A program made the translations under genes and the position numbers. This document shows, piece by piece, positions 15,019 to 23,531 of a stretch of 64,000 bases of DNA (position 1 is the stretch's first letter; each line of letters opens with the position of its first letter). Source of the DNA: UMGS1370 sp963557065 (GTDB lineage: Bacteria > Bacillota > Clostridia > Lachnospirales > Lachnospiraceae); the NCBI GenBank assembly GCA_963557065.1, contig CAUWCT010000001.1:62001-126000 (forward strand), read 5' to 3'. The notes under the pieces are model-generated. The model was not told where the DNA came from. It ran no database searches and saw only the letters and a list, made by a program, of their open reading frames with translations.

Positions 15019-15861
15019 TCAACTCTTTACCGCGCCTGCAATACCATCTACGAAATATTTCTGCAGGACAACGAAAATAAAGATCACAGGCAGTATGGCA
15101 ATGCTGGCTCCCGCTGCAATACCGGTCCAGTCTACCACATTTTCCCCTCTCAAAGCATACAGGCCCACAGCCAGTGTTCTGAGGGAAGGATTGTTTAATG
15201 TAATAATCAGAGGCAGCAAAAAGGAATTCCAGGTCCAGATAAACTGCATAATTACTACTGTCACCATAATCGGCTTTGCCAGGGGAAACATGACTCTCCC
15301 ATAGGTCTGTACAAAGTTGGCACCGTCTATGGTAGCTGCTTCCTCCATCTCTTTTGGAAGAGAAGCGTAAAAGCTGGAAAACAGCATCAGGAAAATCACA
15401 TGGCCGCCGCCGGACTCTGCCAGAATCAATCCCAGCAGGTTTTGAGACAGGCCCATGTTTTTTAACAGTTCATAGATTGGGATGACTGTAAATACCAGCG
15501 GAATGGTAATACTTGCCACAAATATTTTCATCATCAGGCTTTTTCCCACAAAACTGTATCTGCCCAGAACATATCCGGCCAGGGATGTGCTAAGCAGAAC
15601 GATTAACACTACAGATACGGTAACAATAATGGAGTTTTTAAAGTATACTCCAAAATTCGCATTGTTCCATGCCCGGACGAAATTATCCATGCGGAAGGAT
15701 TCCGGAATCAGGTTCAATCCGCTTGCGAAAAATTCATTCTGAGTCTTGAAAGACGCGGAAACCATCCACAAAAACGGATAGATCCACAGGAATGCTATTA
15801 CGGCAAGGACCACATACAGAAGAACTTTTCCGATTTTTTTAAATACTGATGTTTTTCCCAT
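15019..15861 (-). CDS. Carbohydrate ABC transporter permease (MalG type)
   Basis: A 280-aa inner-membrane permease with six predicted helices. The ATPase-contacting EAA loop is EEAATIDGANFVQTYGRVMF, followed by PLAKP. It ends VDGIAGAVKS, as is typical of the family. It pairs with the permease encoded 8 bp upstream to form the membrane channel of a sugar importer. GGAGGAACT precedes the ATG. Confidence 0.94.
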   Translation of the reverse strand: MGKTSVFKKIGKVLLYVVLAVIAFLWIYPFLWMVSASFKTQNEFFASGLNLIPESFRMDNFVRAWNNANFGVYFKNSIIVTVSVVLIVLLSTSLAGYVLGRYSFVGKSLMMKIFVASITIPLVFTVIPIYELLKNMGLSQNLLGLILAESGGGHVIFLMLFSSFYASLPKEMEEAATIDGANFVQTYGRVMFPLAKPIMVTVVIMQFIWTWNSFLLPLIITLNNPSLRTLAVGLYALRGENVVDWTGIAAGASIAILPVIFIFVVLQKYFVDGIAGAVKS

Positions 15862-15869
15862 AGTTCCTC

Positions 15870-16808
15870 CTAAACTGATCTCTTTTTCTGGAAATGCTGT
15901 TTTGCTGAATTTCCGATGATTCCAATACAGACCACCAGCGCTCCAAACATCATAGCCGCTGCACTGGCATATCCCAGTCTTGGCATACCGGAAGAATTGG
16001 CGTAAGCCGTCCGATATACAAAGGTTGCAGCCACATCAGTTGCATAGAACGGACCTCCGTTTGTCATGGTCTGGATCAGGTCAAATACTTTCAGAGAACT
16101 GATGGTGCATAAAACCGCAATCACACCGCCAATCGGAAGAATCAGCGGGAACACCACATAGCGGAAGGTCTGCCACTTGTTGGCTCCGTCTATGGTCGCC
16201 GCCTCATATACATCCTGAGAAACACTCTGAAGAGCAGCCAGCCAGTAAATCATATAGGTTCCCGCATCTTTCCAGACACCGATCAGCACGACTACCGGAA
16301 GCGCGGTCTGGGCATTTCCAAGCCAGTTGGGTCCTCTTATTCCGAAAATTGCCAGAAACTGGTTGATGGACCCTGTACCGCCGAAAATAAACATCATAAT
16401 AATTCCTACAATCGAAGCGGTGGTAATAACCGGAAGGAAAAATACGGTTCTGAAAAAGGCAGCCCCTTTTTTAATAATGCTGTTGAATATGTACGCCAGG
16501 GCAAGGGATAAAGTGAGCTGAATGGGCACTGCCATAATCATGTACTTGAAACTGTTGAATACGGCATTGAAAAAGTATTTATCATGCAACAGCTCTTTAA
16601 AGTTATCCAATCCGATAAACAGCGCATTGGATGTCATTCCCGACCAGTCTAGTGTAGAGTAAAAAATACTGGATAAAATCGGATACCCCTGAAACAAAAT
16701 GTATAAAATCAGCGTTGGCATCATAAATACCCAGCACCACAGATTAATACGCCGTTTCTTTCTTCGGAGCGCTGCCCCGGAAGGAACGGCAGATGATGGT
16801 TTACTCAC
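15870..16808 (-). CDS. Carbohydrate ABC transporter permease (MalF/UgpA type)
   Basis: A 312-aa inner-membrane permease. It has a short basic cytoplasmic N-terminus, six predicted membrane helices and the EAA loop YEAATIDGANKWQTFRYVVF, followed by PLILP. It is the first gene of the importer operon, whose order (permease, permease, binding protein) puts the binding protein last, the reverse of many relatives. The start codon is GTG with GAGGGATGAGACT upstream. The operon diverges from a DUF4838 protein and a ROK regulator, which suggests regulation by the sugar substrate. Confidence 0.94.
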   Translation of the reverse strand: MSKPSSAVPSGAALRRKKRRINLWCWVFMMPTLILYILFQGYPILSSIFYSTLDWSGMTSNALFIGLDNFKELLHDKYFFNAVFNSFKYMIMAVPIQLTLSLALAYIFNSIIKKGAAFFRTVFFLPVITTASIVGIIMMFIFGGTGSINQFLAIFGIRGPNWLGNAQTALPVVVLIGVWKDAGTYMIYWLAALQSVSQDVYEAATIDGANKWQTFRYVVFPLILPIGGVIAVLCTISSLKVFDLIQTMTNGGPFYATDVAATFVYRTAYANSSGMPRLGYASAAAMMFGALVVCIGIIGNSAKQHFQKKRSV

Positions 16809-16878
16809 AGTCTCATCCCTCTTTTCCGTTTAGTTAATTACAAAAAATAATCAATATTTCGATTTGCTCGATACGTTC

Positions 16879-16907
16879 ATATTAGCATAAAGCCAGAGAT
16901 TTTACAA
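16879..16907 (-). promoter_or_regulatory. Promoter of the sugar importer operon
   Basis: On the minus strand TTGTAA (16902-16907), a 17-bp spacer and TAATAT (16879-16884). An AT-rich GTTAATTAC motif follows at about 16832-16842, downstream of the start site. Confidence 0.5.
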
Positions 16908-17004
16908 TATTTTTTTCATGCTAATCCAAAAATAGTTTATAATAGACAATTATATTTTTATTTTTTGTATATTTTGTACATATATTTCTTTTCTTCTTTT
17001 CTGC

Positions 17005-17033
17005 TATAATAATTATGTTTTATAATTAATTAT
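17005..17033 (+). promoter_or_regulatory. -10 element and palindromic operator candidate for the DUF4838-ROK operon
   Basis: TATAAT (17005-17010) has no clear -35. A perfect 12-bp palindrome, ATAATTAATTAT (17022-17033), begins about 5 bp after the expected start site, a typical repressor position. The ROK protein encoded in this operon is the natural candidate. Binding is inferred. Confidence 0.45.
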
Positions 17034-17056
17034 TGTATCATAGATTTGGAGGAAAT

Positions 17057-19021
17057 ATGAAGATCAATATCGACTTTTCCCAGACAAATAGCCAGATTAT
17101 TGACTTTTCTGCAAAAGAACTGGCCCGCTATCTCGGTGAAATGATGGCGGATTCATTAATTTCAATTAATAATCATTTTAATTTCCCAAATCCCGATTTG
17201 GCAATCTGCTTAAAGACCGCAGACTTATGCTGTGAATACGGTATGGAACCGGTGGACAATCCGGAACTTGACGATCAGTATGTGATTTCTGTTGCCGATA
17301 ACCAGGGAGTGATTGCCGGCTCCAACCCCAGAAGCGTCCTGTTAGGAGTCTATCATTATTTAAGATCGTTAGGATGCCGCTTTCTGGCCCCCGGCTCCTC
17401 CTTTGAGTCGATTCCTTCTTTATATAAGAAAGAAGAACTGTTCTGTTCCTGCAAACGAACGGCGTCTCTCCGCCACAGAGGCGTCTGCATCGAAGGTGCC
17501 AATTCCCTGGAAAATATCCTGGATTTTGTAGACTGGCTTCCGAAACTGGGCTGCAACTGTTTCTTTCTCCAGTTTCAGATCCCTTATACCTTTATGGCCC
17601 GCTGGTATCATCACGAAATGAATCCTCTCCTTACTCCTGAAGAATTTTCTGCCAACCAGGCCCTTGCCTATACTGAGCAAATTACAAAAACAATGGATTT
17701 AAGAGGGATCATGCTCCACCAGGCCGGACATGGCTGGACGGTTGGAGCCATTGGCCAAAATTCCTGTGACTGGAAGCCCCTGAGCAAACCTTTGGATCCG
17801 GCAGAGACAAACAAGCTGGCTCTTCTAAATGGAAAACGGCAGCTTTTCCATGGCGTCCCCATGAATACCAATCTGTGCTATTCCAATCCGGAGGCCATAG
17901 ACAGTTTCACCCGTCAGGTCACAGATTATATCGCAAAACACCCGTCTGTGGATTACCTTCACGTGTGGCTGGCAGATGAGCCAAACAATATCTGCGAATG
18001 CCCAAAATGCCAGAAGACAACTCCCAGCGATCAGTATGTAGAACTGTTAAACCATATAGATGAAGTCCTGACCCGCCTTCACTCACCTGTAAAGATTGTG
18101 TTTCTCCTGTACCAGGAATTACTCTGGCCCCCAAAACATGCCAGATTCCGCAATCCGGACCGTTTTCTTCTGATGTTCGCTCCTATCAGCCGGACATTTG
18201 ACGCCTCCTACCAGGTAGAGGACTCTTCTCTGAATTCGGACTGTCTTCCGGCCCTTCCTCTGTATGAGAGAAACCACATTTGCCTTCCTACCAGTTTAGA
18301 GGAAAATCTGGCCCATTTAAAAGCATGGCAGAATATTTTTACCGGAGACAGCTTCATATATGATTACCCTCTTGGACGGGCACATTATGGAGATCTGGGA
18401 TACGTTCATATTTCCCGCATTATCAGCGAGGATATTAAAAAAATCCATTCCATGGGCTTAAATGGCTATATCAGCTGTCAGGAACTGCGGTGCGGCCTGC
18501 CCAACTTTCTTCCCAATTATGTTATGGGATACACACTCTTTGATGAAACTGCTTCCTTTCAGGAATTAACCCGGGAATATTTTTCCGCTGCCTACGGCCA
18601 GGGCTGGGAAGAAGTCCTCTCCTATCTGACGGATCTTTCCAATCTGTGCAGTTGTGATTATTTCAATGGAAAAGGAGATCGGCTCAGTCCTTCTGCCGCC
18701 GGACATATGGAACTGCTTCTTAAGCGGGCCGCCGGTTTCGGGCAGGATTTGCCAGCCAGTACCCATACCGACAAACCGGAAAATTTATTCTGGAAACACC
18801 TTGATTACCACAGGGAATATAGTTTACAATTAGGAAAGGCTCTCCTTCTTTTAGCCAGAGGAGAAACAGATGCGGCGCAAACGGTCTGGCATGATTTTCA
18901 AAACTGGATCTGCAAAAATGAATCCTCATTCCAGTCCTGCCTGGACGTATACCGCGTATCAGAAGTGTCTACCAAATATACTGGATTTTTGCTGGAAGAG
19001 GCGCTTAAAAACACTTTGTAA
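17057..19021 (+). CDS. DUF4838 domain-containing protein, glycosidase-like, cytosolic
   Basis: A 654-aa protein of unknown activity. The N-terminal region (1-125) resembles the small domain that precedes the barrel in GH20 and GH67 enzymes (AGSNPRSVLLGVYHYLRSLGCRF contains the usual turn). The DUF4838-type domain (about 135-400) follows, with LHVWLADEPNNICECPKC near residue 305, where D and E could be catalytic and the cysteines could bind metal. There is no signal peptide, so it would act on imported sugars. The ATG at 17057 has TTGGAGGAAAT upstream, better than the frame start at 17033. The next gene is a ROK regulator 20 bp downstream. Opposite lies the sugar importer. Confidence 0.8.
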   Translation: MKINIDFSQTNSQIIDFSAKELARYLGEMMADSLISINNHFNFPNPDLAICLKTADLCCEYGMEPVDNPELDDQYVISVADNQGVIAGSNPRSVLLGVYHYLRSLGCRFLAPGSSFESIPSLYKKEELFCSCKRTASLRHRGVCIEGANSLENILDFVDWLPKLGCNCFFLQFQIPYTFMARWYHHEMNPLLTPEEFSANQALAYTEQITKTMDLRGIMLHQAGHGWTVGAIGQNSCDWKPLSKPLDPAETNKLALLNGKRQLFHGVPMNTNLCYSNPEAIDSFTRQVTDYIAKHPSVDYLHVWLADEPNNICECPKCQKTTPSDQYVELLNHIDEVLTRLHSPVKIVFLLYQELLWPPKHARFRNPDRFLLMFAPISRTFDASYQVEDSSLNSDCLPALPLYERNHICLPTSLEENLAHLKAWQNIFTGDSFIYDYPLGRAHYGDLGYVHISRIISEDIKKIHSMGLNGYISCQELRCGLPNFLPNYVMGYTLFDETASFQELTREYFSAAYGQGWEEVLSYLTDLSNLCSCDYFNGKGDRLSPSAAGHMELLLKRAAGFGQDLPASTHTDKPENLFWKHLDYHREYSLQLGKALLLLARGETDAAQTVWHDFQNWICKNESSFQSCLDVYRVSEVSTKYTGFLLEEALKNTL

Positions 19022-19041
19022 TACACTCTATGGAGGTCGCC

Positions 19042-20232
19042 ATGTACCGCGGAAAGAAAAACCAGCCGTCTAACCGGGCGCGGATTCTGGAATGTATTTT
19101 CCGAAACGCCCCGGTTGCCCGGTCAGAAATTGCAGAAATGACGGAAATCACTCCGGCTGCAGTCACAACCATTGTGGCCGGACTCATGGCCGAACAGCTC
19201 GTTATAGAATCGGAAGATCTGGTGATTGATGAAGGTTCTACCGGCCGGCGGAAAGTTCCCATTGACATTAATCCCACTGCCTTTTACAGCATTGGAGCCG
19301 AATTTACACAAAAAGCTTTGGTTGTGTGTCTGACCGACTTAAAGGGAACCATTGTAAAAAGCATCATTGTCCCATACAGTGACCATCTTGCCCGCCACAT
19401 TACCAGGGAAATTATTACGGGGATTGAAACCGTCATCGCCCTTTCGGGAATTTCCCCTGAGCAGATTATCGGAGCGGGCATTGCCGTTCCGGGCCATATG
19501 AATTCCGATTCAGATGATTTAATCACTAACCGGAAAACCTGGTCCCATTTTTCTGCAAAGGAACTGGAAGAGCACATTCCTCTTCCCATTGCCTATGAAA
19601 ACAACGCCCGCTGCATGGCCCTTGCTCAGTATCTGTTTGAACCTTCCAACAGTCCGGACAGCTTTGCATTTTTTCACGTAGGGCTGGGAATGTTCTGCGC
19701 CAATATTGTGGACGGCGATCTTTTGCTGGGAAATAATTATATGGCGGGAGAAATCGGACATACCATTGTCAATGAAAACGGCAGACGGTGCGAATGCGGA
19801 AAATACGGCTGTCTCCAGACTTATGCCAGCGAAAACTGGCTGTTAAAAAACGCCAGACTGGTTTATGAAAATGCACCGGATACCCTGCTTTTCAATCTGG
19901 CAGCCGATGAAAAAGACATCTCTATTGAGACCATTGTAACCGCTTATTCTATGGGTGATCCGTTTATCAGCAAATACATCCGGGACGCATTAAAATATCT
20001 GGGCATTACTGCATCCAACATTGCCATTACCATGAATCCGGGGAAATTTTTCCTCCATGGACAATTTTTAGATGATGAGACGATACGAAATGAACTTTTA
20101 GATTATATTGACCGGCAGCTGCTCTTTATCGGCCGTACCTATACCAGCAATATTGAGATACTTCCCTACCGGCCTGAAGACGGCGCTGTAGGGGCCAGCG
20201 CCCTGGCAGTGCGAAAATTCTTTATCCGATAA
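19042..20232 (+). CDS. ROK family transcriptional regulator (NagC/XylR type)
   Basis: A 396-aa sugar-responsive repressor-type protein. The N-terminal winged helix (10-75, ARSEIAEMTEITPAAVTTIV) binds DNA, and a ROK sugar-kinase-like domain (85-395) follows. MAGEIGHT with CECGKYGC is the ROK zinc and sugar-binding signature. An acidic loop is present but the domain may not be catalytic. The ATG at 19042 is five bases after GGAGG; the ATG at 19030 overlaps this site and is rejected. Its place between DUF4838 and the divergent importer makes these its probable targets. Confidence 0.92.
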   Translation: MYRGKKNQPSNRARILECIFRNAPVARSEIAEMTEITPAAVTTIVAGLMAEQLVIESEDLVIDEGSTGRRKVPIDINPTAFYSIGAEFTQKALVVCLTDLKGTIVKSIIVPYSDHLARHITREIITGIETVIALSGISPEQIIGAGIAVPGHMNSDSDDLITNRKTWSHFSAKELEEHIPLPIAYENNARCMALAQYLFEPSNSPDSFAFFHVGLGMFCANIVDGDLLLGNNYMAGEIGHTIVNENGRRCECGKYGCLQTYASENWLLKNARLVYENAPDTLLFNLAADEKDISIETIVTAYSMGDPFISKYIRDALKYLGITASNIAITMNPGKFFLHGQFLDDETIRNELLDYIDRQLLFIGRTYTSNIEILPYRPEDGAVGASALAVRKFFIR

Positions 20233-20247
20233 ACTGCTGCAATAAAC

Positions 20248-20838
20248 TCATTCTTCTGATCGAATCCCCATTCTCTTGGAACTGGGAAACCAGATGGCAG
20301 GGGTAAATACCGCAAGACCTACTGTGGTCAAATCTTCCTCATTAATTACAATATGAGGAAGGTTTGATCGTATCAGAGTCGTATCCCCCGGCTCTAAGTG
20401 TACCCGTTCTGTCCCGATTATAACATCCAGTTTTCCGGATTCCACCATTATAATCTCTTCACTTGGATGAATCACCGGCCGCTCTCCGTCTCTGGAATGA
20501 GGTTCCAGTTCAAACCGGATGATCAGAGACTGAGGCACAAACTCAGCGGAGGGCATAGGCGTTAAAAGGTGATACCGGATCGTAGATCCCGGCTGTGACA
20601 AAGTGATCACCTCATTTTTTCTGGTAGTCAGACGGCTGTCTGTCTCCGTCCCACCCATAAAAAGATAAGTGGGCACATCCAGCGCCCCGCTTATTTTTCT
20701 CAGCGTTGACAGCGACGGATCTGTCAGATCCCGTTCTATCTGAGAAATATAGCCAATGGAAAGCCCTGTCTGTTCCGCCAGTTCTTTCAGCGTAATGCCT
20801 CTTGATTTCCGAATACTGCGTACCTGCTCTCCAAGCAT
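20248..20838 (-). CDS. XRE-family regulator with C-terminal cupin domain
   Basis: A 196-aa DNA-binding protein. The helix-turn-helix is at about residues 6-60 (ITLKELAEQTGLSIGYISQIE), and the cupin sensor domain at 100-190 (PSEEIIMVESGKLDVIIG and LEPGDTTLIRSNLPHIVIN). Relatives often control amino-acid or polyamine genes by binding small ligands in the cupin. It diverges from the dipeptide epimerase operon, which it probably regulates. The start is either ATG 20838 (9 nt after AGGGGG, chosen) or ATG 20844 (3 nt after). Its stop codon is 15 bp from that of the convergent ROK gene. Confidence 0.88.
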   Translation of the reverse strand: MLGEQVRSIRKSRGITLKELAEQTGLSIGYISQIERDLTDPSLSTLRKISGALDVPTYLFMGGTETDSRLTTRKNEVITLSQPGSTIRYHLLTPMPSAEFVPQSLIIRFELEPHSRDGERPVIHPSEEIIMVESGKLDVIIGTERVHLEPGDTTLIRSNLPHIVINEEDLTTVGLAVFTPAIWFPSSKRMGIRSEE

Positions 20839-21140
20839 AAGCATTGTCCCCCTGTAATCCCATCAAATTCACTGCAAAATACTTCGCCAAGTGAGAATAT
20901 TATATCATACCTTTTTCCGGCCGTAAATGAACAATCTCTCTGTTGTCCGCAAAATTTTTATATATATAAAATCTTCTTTGTTGTATCTTCTGTCTTTTTT
21001 TATTTTTTCGTCTTTTTTCACATAATTTTATCTGATTTTTCATCATTTTTCCTATTTTTTGTTTTTATCTTTTCAAACGGTTGACTATAAATTTTATAAA
21101 TAGTAAAATTATATTAAATTTTTTCTAACAGGAGGCCATT
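20839..21140. promoter_or_regulatory. Divergent control region with a long T-rich tract
   Basis: About 300 bp without a gene, between the XRE-cupin gene and the epimerase operon. The plus strand from about 20960 to 21075 is strongly T-rich, with many runs of 5-8 T. The epimerase promoter TTGACT (21081-21086), a 17-bp spacer and TAAAAT (21104-21109) follows directly. The tract could act as an UP element or a curved activator region. No further gene is seen. Confidence 0.55.
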
Positions 21141-22214
21141 ATGAAAATCACAGACGTAAAAATTGAAGTCATTCAAATCCCTATGAAAAAGCCATTCCGC
21201 ATTGCATTTGCTGTTCAGGATCATTCTGTAAATGTGCTGGTTAAGGTCATGACCGACGAAGGACTTTACGGTATCGGAGAAGCTGCCCCATTTGAGCCTG
21301 TAACCGGCGAAAACAGCCAGACTGTTCTGGAAGTGTTAAAATTATTTAAGCAGGGGCTTATCGGCATGGACCCTATGAATATCGAAGGCATTCACCTGAT
21401 GATGGATCGGCTGATCTCCGGCAATACTTCTGCAAAAGCTGCTATTGACATTGCGCTTTATGACTTAAAAGGAAAGGTAATGAACCAGCCTCTTTATAAA
21501 GTATTAGGCGGCTACCGCGATCAGATTATCACTGATATGACCATCGGCATTGATACCCCTGAACTCATGGCGCAGGAAGCAAAAGAACGGGTAGAGCGGG
21601 ACGGATTTAGCATTTTAAAGGTAAAAGCAGGTATTAATCCGGCCGACGATATCCGCGCCCTGACCTTAATCAGAGAAGCCGTCGGCAATGACATCCGGCT
21701 CCGCGTTGACGCAAATCAGGGCTACACTGTAAGCGATGCCGTTTCCACGTTAAAGGCATTTGAAAAAATCGGCGTTGAAGCCGTTGAACAGTGTCTCCCC
21801 TGGTGGGATATGGACGGCGCAAAATTTGTCCGTTCCAAAGTAAATGTAAAGATTATGCTGGACGAATCTATCCACTCTCCTGTTGACGCTGCCAGAGCCT
21901 GCAAACTGGAAGCGGCCGATATTTTAAATATCAAGCTGATGAAATGCGGCGGTCTCTATCCGGCTGAAAAGATCAATGCGATTGCAGAGGCAAATCATGT
22001 AAATTGTATGGTGGGCTGTATGCTTGAGACGAAAGTAGCCATTGGCGCAGGCGTTGCACTGGTTGCTGCAAAGAGCAATATCACCGAAGCAGACTGTGAC
22101 AGCTTTATGTATGCCGTCGATCCGGAAATGGGTATGCCAGGAGGGTTTACCATAGACGGCGGCGTTTACACCCTGTCCCAGAAACCCGGACTTGGACTTG
22201 ATATTGATTTCTAA
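21141..22214 (+). CDS. Dipeptide epimerase (L-Ala-D/L-Glu epimerase type, enolase superfamily)
   Basis: A 357-aa enolase-superfamily enzyme that would epimerise the C-terminal residue of dipeptides, as in murein peptide recycling. The capping domain (1-115) is followed by the barrel. The catalytic lysine pair is LKVKAG (K160, K162). Metal ligands are D190, E216 and D241, and K265 in NIKLMKCGG is the opposite acid/base. DCD at 318-320 fits the DxD motif that holds the dipeptide amine. The ATG has AGGAGGCC upstream. It is the first gene of a run with a DUF819 protein and an S15-type hydrolase. The exact dipeptide is not readable. Confidence 0.9.
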   Translation: MKITDVKIEVIQIPMKKPFRIAFAVQDHSVNVLVKVMTDEGLYGIGEAAPFEPVTGENSQTVLEVLKLFKQGLIGMDPMNIEGIHLMMDRLISGNTSAKAAIDIALYDLKGKVMNQPLYKVLGGYRDQIITDMTIGIDTPELMAQEAKERVERDGFSILKVKAGINPADDIRALTLIREAVGNDIRLRVDANQGYTVSDAVSTLKAFEKIGVEAVEQCLPWWDMDGAKFVRSKVNVKIMLDESIHSPVDAARACKLEAADILNIKLMKCGGLYPAEKINAIAEANHVNCMVGCMLETKVAIGAGVALVAAKSNITEADCDSFMYAVDPEMGMPGGFTIDGGVYTLSQKPGLGLDIDF

Positions 22215-22261
22215 TTCCACAATCTGATATAAAAACATTTAGAAAGGAATGGTATTGATTT

Positions 22262-23434
22262 ATGGAAGGTACGTTATTTTCTTCAGAAAGCGCTCTGCTT
22301 TTAATCATGTTCCTTATGGTGGCAGTTGGTTTCTGGCTTCAGCGCTTCAAAGTATTTAAAATGTTGGGGCCGGCGCTGACGGTTATTGTAACCGGCATTC
22401 TTCTCTCAAATTTAAGGATTGTTCCTGTTTCCAGCCCTACTTATGATGCAATTACCAGTTACTGCGTTCCTCTTTCTGTTTCTATCTGCCTGTTAAGTCT
22501 GGATTTAAAACAGATGAAGCAGCTCTTAAACCGGAACTCAGTTATCTCCCTTCTTTCCGCAGCATTAAGTGTCTGCCTGATGGCTCTGGTATTCGGCATC
22601 TTCTTTGCCTCCAAGATTGACGAGGGCTGGAAGGTTGCCGGCATGTTCGTGGGAACCTACACCGGCGGCAGTTCCAATTTAACTGCCATTGCAGTTGGTC
22701 TGGACGCTTCCAAGAACACCATTGCCGCTGCAAATGCTGCCGATTATGTAGTTGGTATCCCAACCCTGATTGCCATGTTTGCTGCTCCGGCTATCTACAA
22801 AAACTCTAAAAAACTGAAAAAATTGTGGCCATACGAGATGACCGACAAGGAGTTGCAGGGAAACGGCGACCACGAAGAATTAATGGCTTCCAAGGAATGG
22901 TCCATTCAGGAAATCGCATGGCTCCTCGCTATCGGTTTTGGCACTGTATGGGCAGCAACTGCAGTCGCAAACAAAGTCTTTGATCCTGGTTTCCGCAGCG
23001 CCGGAAGAATCCTGTTGATCACTACTTTCTCTATTATTATTGCGCAGATTCCGGCAGTACGCAAACTTCGCGGAAACTTTGATTTAGGTCTGTTTGTTGC
23101 CCTTCTGTTCCTGACTACTATCGGATTTGCAGTAGACTTAAAGCAGTTCTTCGGTTCTACCTTCTATATTACCCTGTTCTGCTTCTGCGTAATCGCATCC
23201 TGCATTATCCTTCACCTGCTGGTTACCAGACTGTTAAAGGTAAAATTTGAGTACGTTCTGCTTTCCTCTGTAGCATGTATCTCCGATGGTCCCACTGCTG
23301 CCTTAATCGCGTCCAGTGCACAGTGGAAAACCCTGATTACCACCGGTCTGTTAATGGGCGTTCTGGCAGGCGCTCTGGGCAACTACCTGGGAATTTCTGT
23401 TGCCTATGCTATCAAGGGCATCCTCGGTTTTTAG
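22262..23434 (+). CDS. DUF819 family membrane protein, possible peptide or amino-acid transporter
   Basis: A 390-aa polytopic membrane protein with about ten predicted helices. It matches the DUF819 family (GPALTVIVTGILLSNLRIV near the N-terminus, the TYTGGSSNL segment near residue 135 and ACISDGPTAALIASS near 338). The duplicated layout resembles that of secondary carriers. The family has no firmly established substrate. Its place directly after a dipeptide epimerase and before a peptidase-like hydrolase suggests transport of peptides or their products. It is co-transcribed with the upstream gene (47 bp gap). A hairpin follows its stop. Confidence 0.82.
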   Translation: MEGTLFSSESALLLIMFLMVAVGFWLQRFKVFKMLGPALTVIVTGILLSNLRIVPVSSPTYDAITSYCVPLSVSICLLSLDLKQMKQLLNRNSVISLLSAALSVCLMALVFGIFFASKIDEGWKVAGMFVGTYTGGSSNLTAIAVGLDASKNTIAAANAADYVVGIPTLIAMFAAPAIYKNSKKLKKLWPYEMTDKELQGNGDHEELMASKEWSIQEIAWLLAIGFGTVWAATAVANKVFDPGFRSAGRILLITTFSIIIAQIPAVRKLRGNFDLGLFVALLFLTTIGFAVDLKQFFGSTFYITLFCFCVIASCIILHLLVTRLLKVKFEYVLLSSVACISDGPTAALIASSAQWKTLITTGLLMGVLAGALGNYLGISVAYAIKGILGF

Positions 23435-23477
23435 TCTGCATAGCCGAACTGTTACGTTTGCATTATAACCTGTATCT

Positions 23478-23504
23478 GGAAAAGCTGCCACCGGCAGCTT
23501 TTCC
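23478..23504 (+). terminator. Hairpin between the DUF819 and CocE genes
   Basis: GGAAAAGCTGCC-ACC-GGCAGCTTTTCC forms a 12-bp stem. No T run follows beyond the stem itself, so it may be a partial terminator or an mRNA-stabilising structure in the operon. Just upstream, 23444-23457 (CATAGCCGAACTGT) resembles one end of the dispersed repeat element. Confidence 0.5.
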
Positions 23505-23531
23505 TGCTCTCACACCTATCAGGAGGAACAC

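Noticed and set aside
14743..15198. Plus-strand Ser/Cys-rich frame of 151 codons across the sugar-binding protein and permease genes
   Set aside because: Antisense of an Ala/Thr-rich linker. Low-complexity composition explains the open frame.
19005..19277. Minus-strand frame of 90 codons over the ROK gene start
   Set aside because: It is opposite the winged-helix coding region and has no ribosome site.
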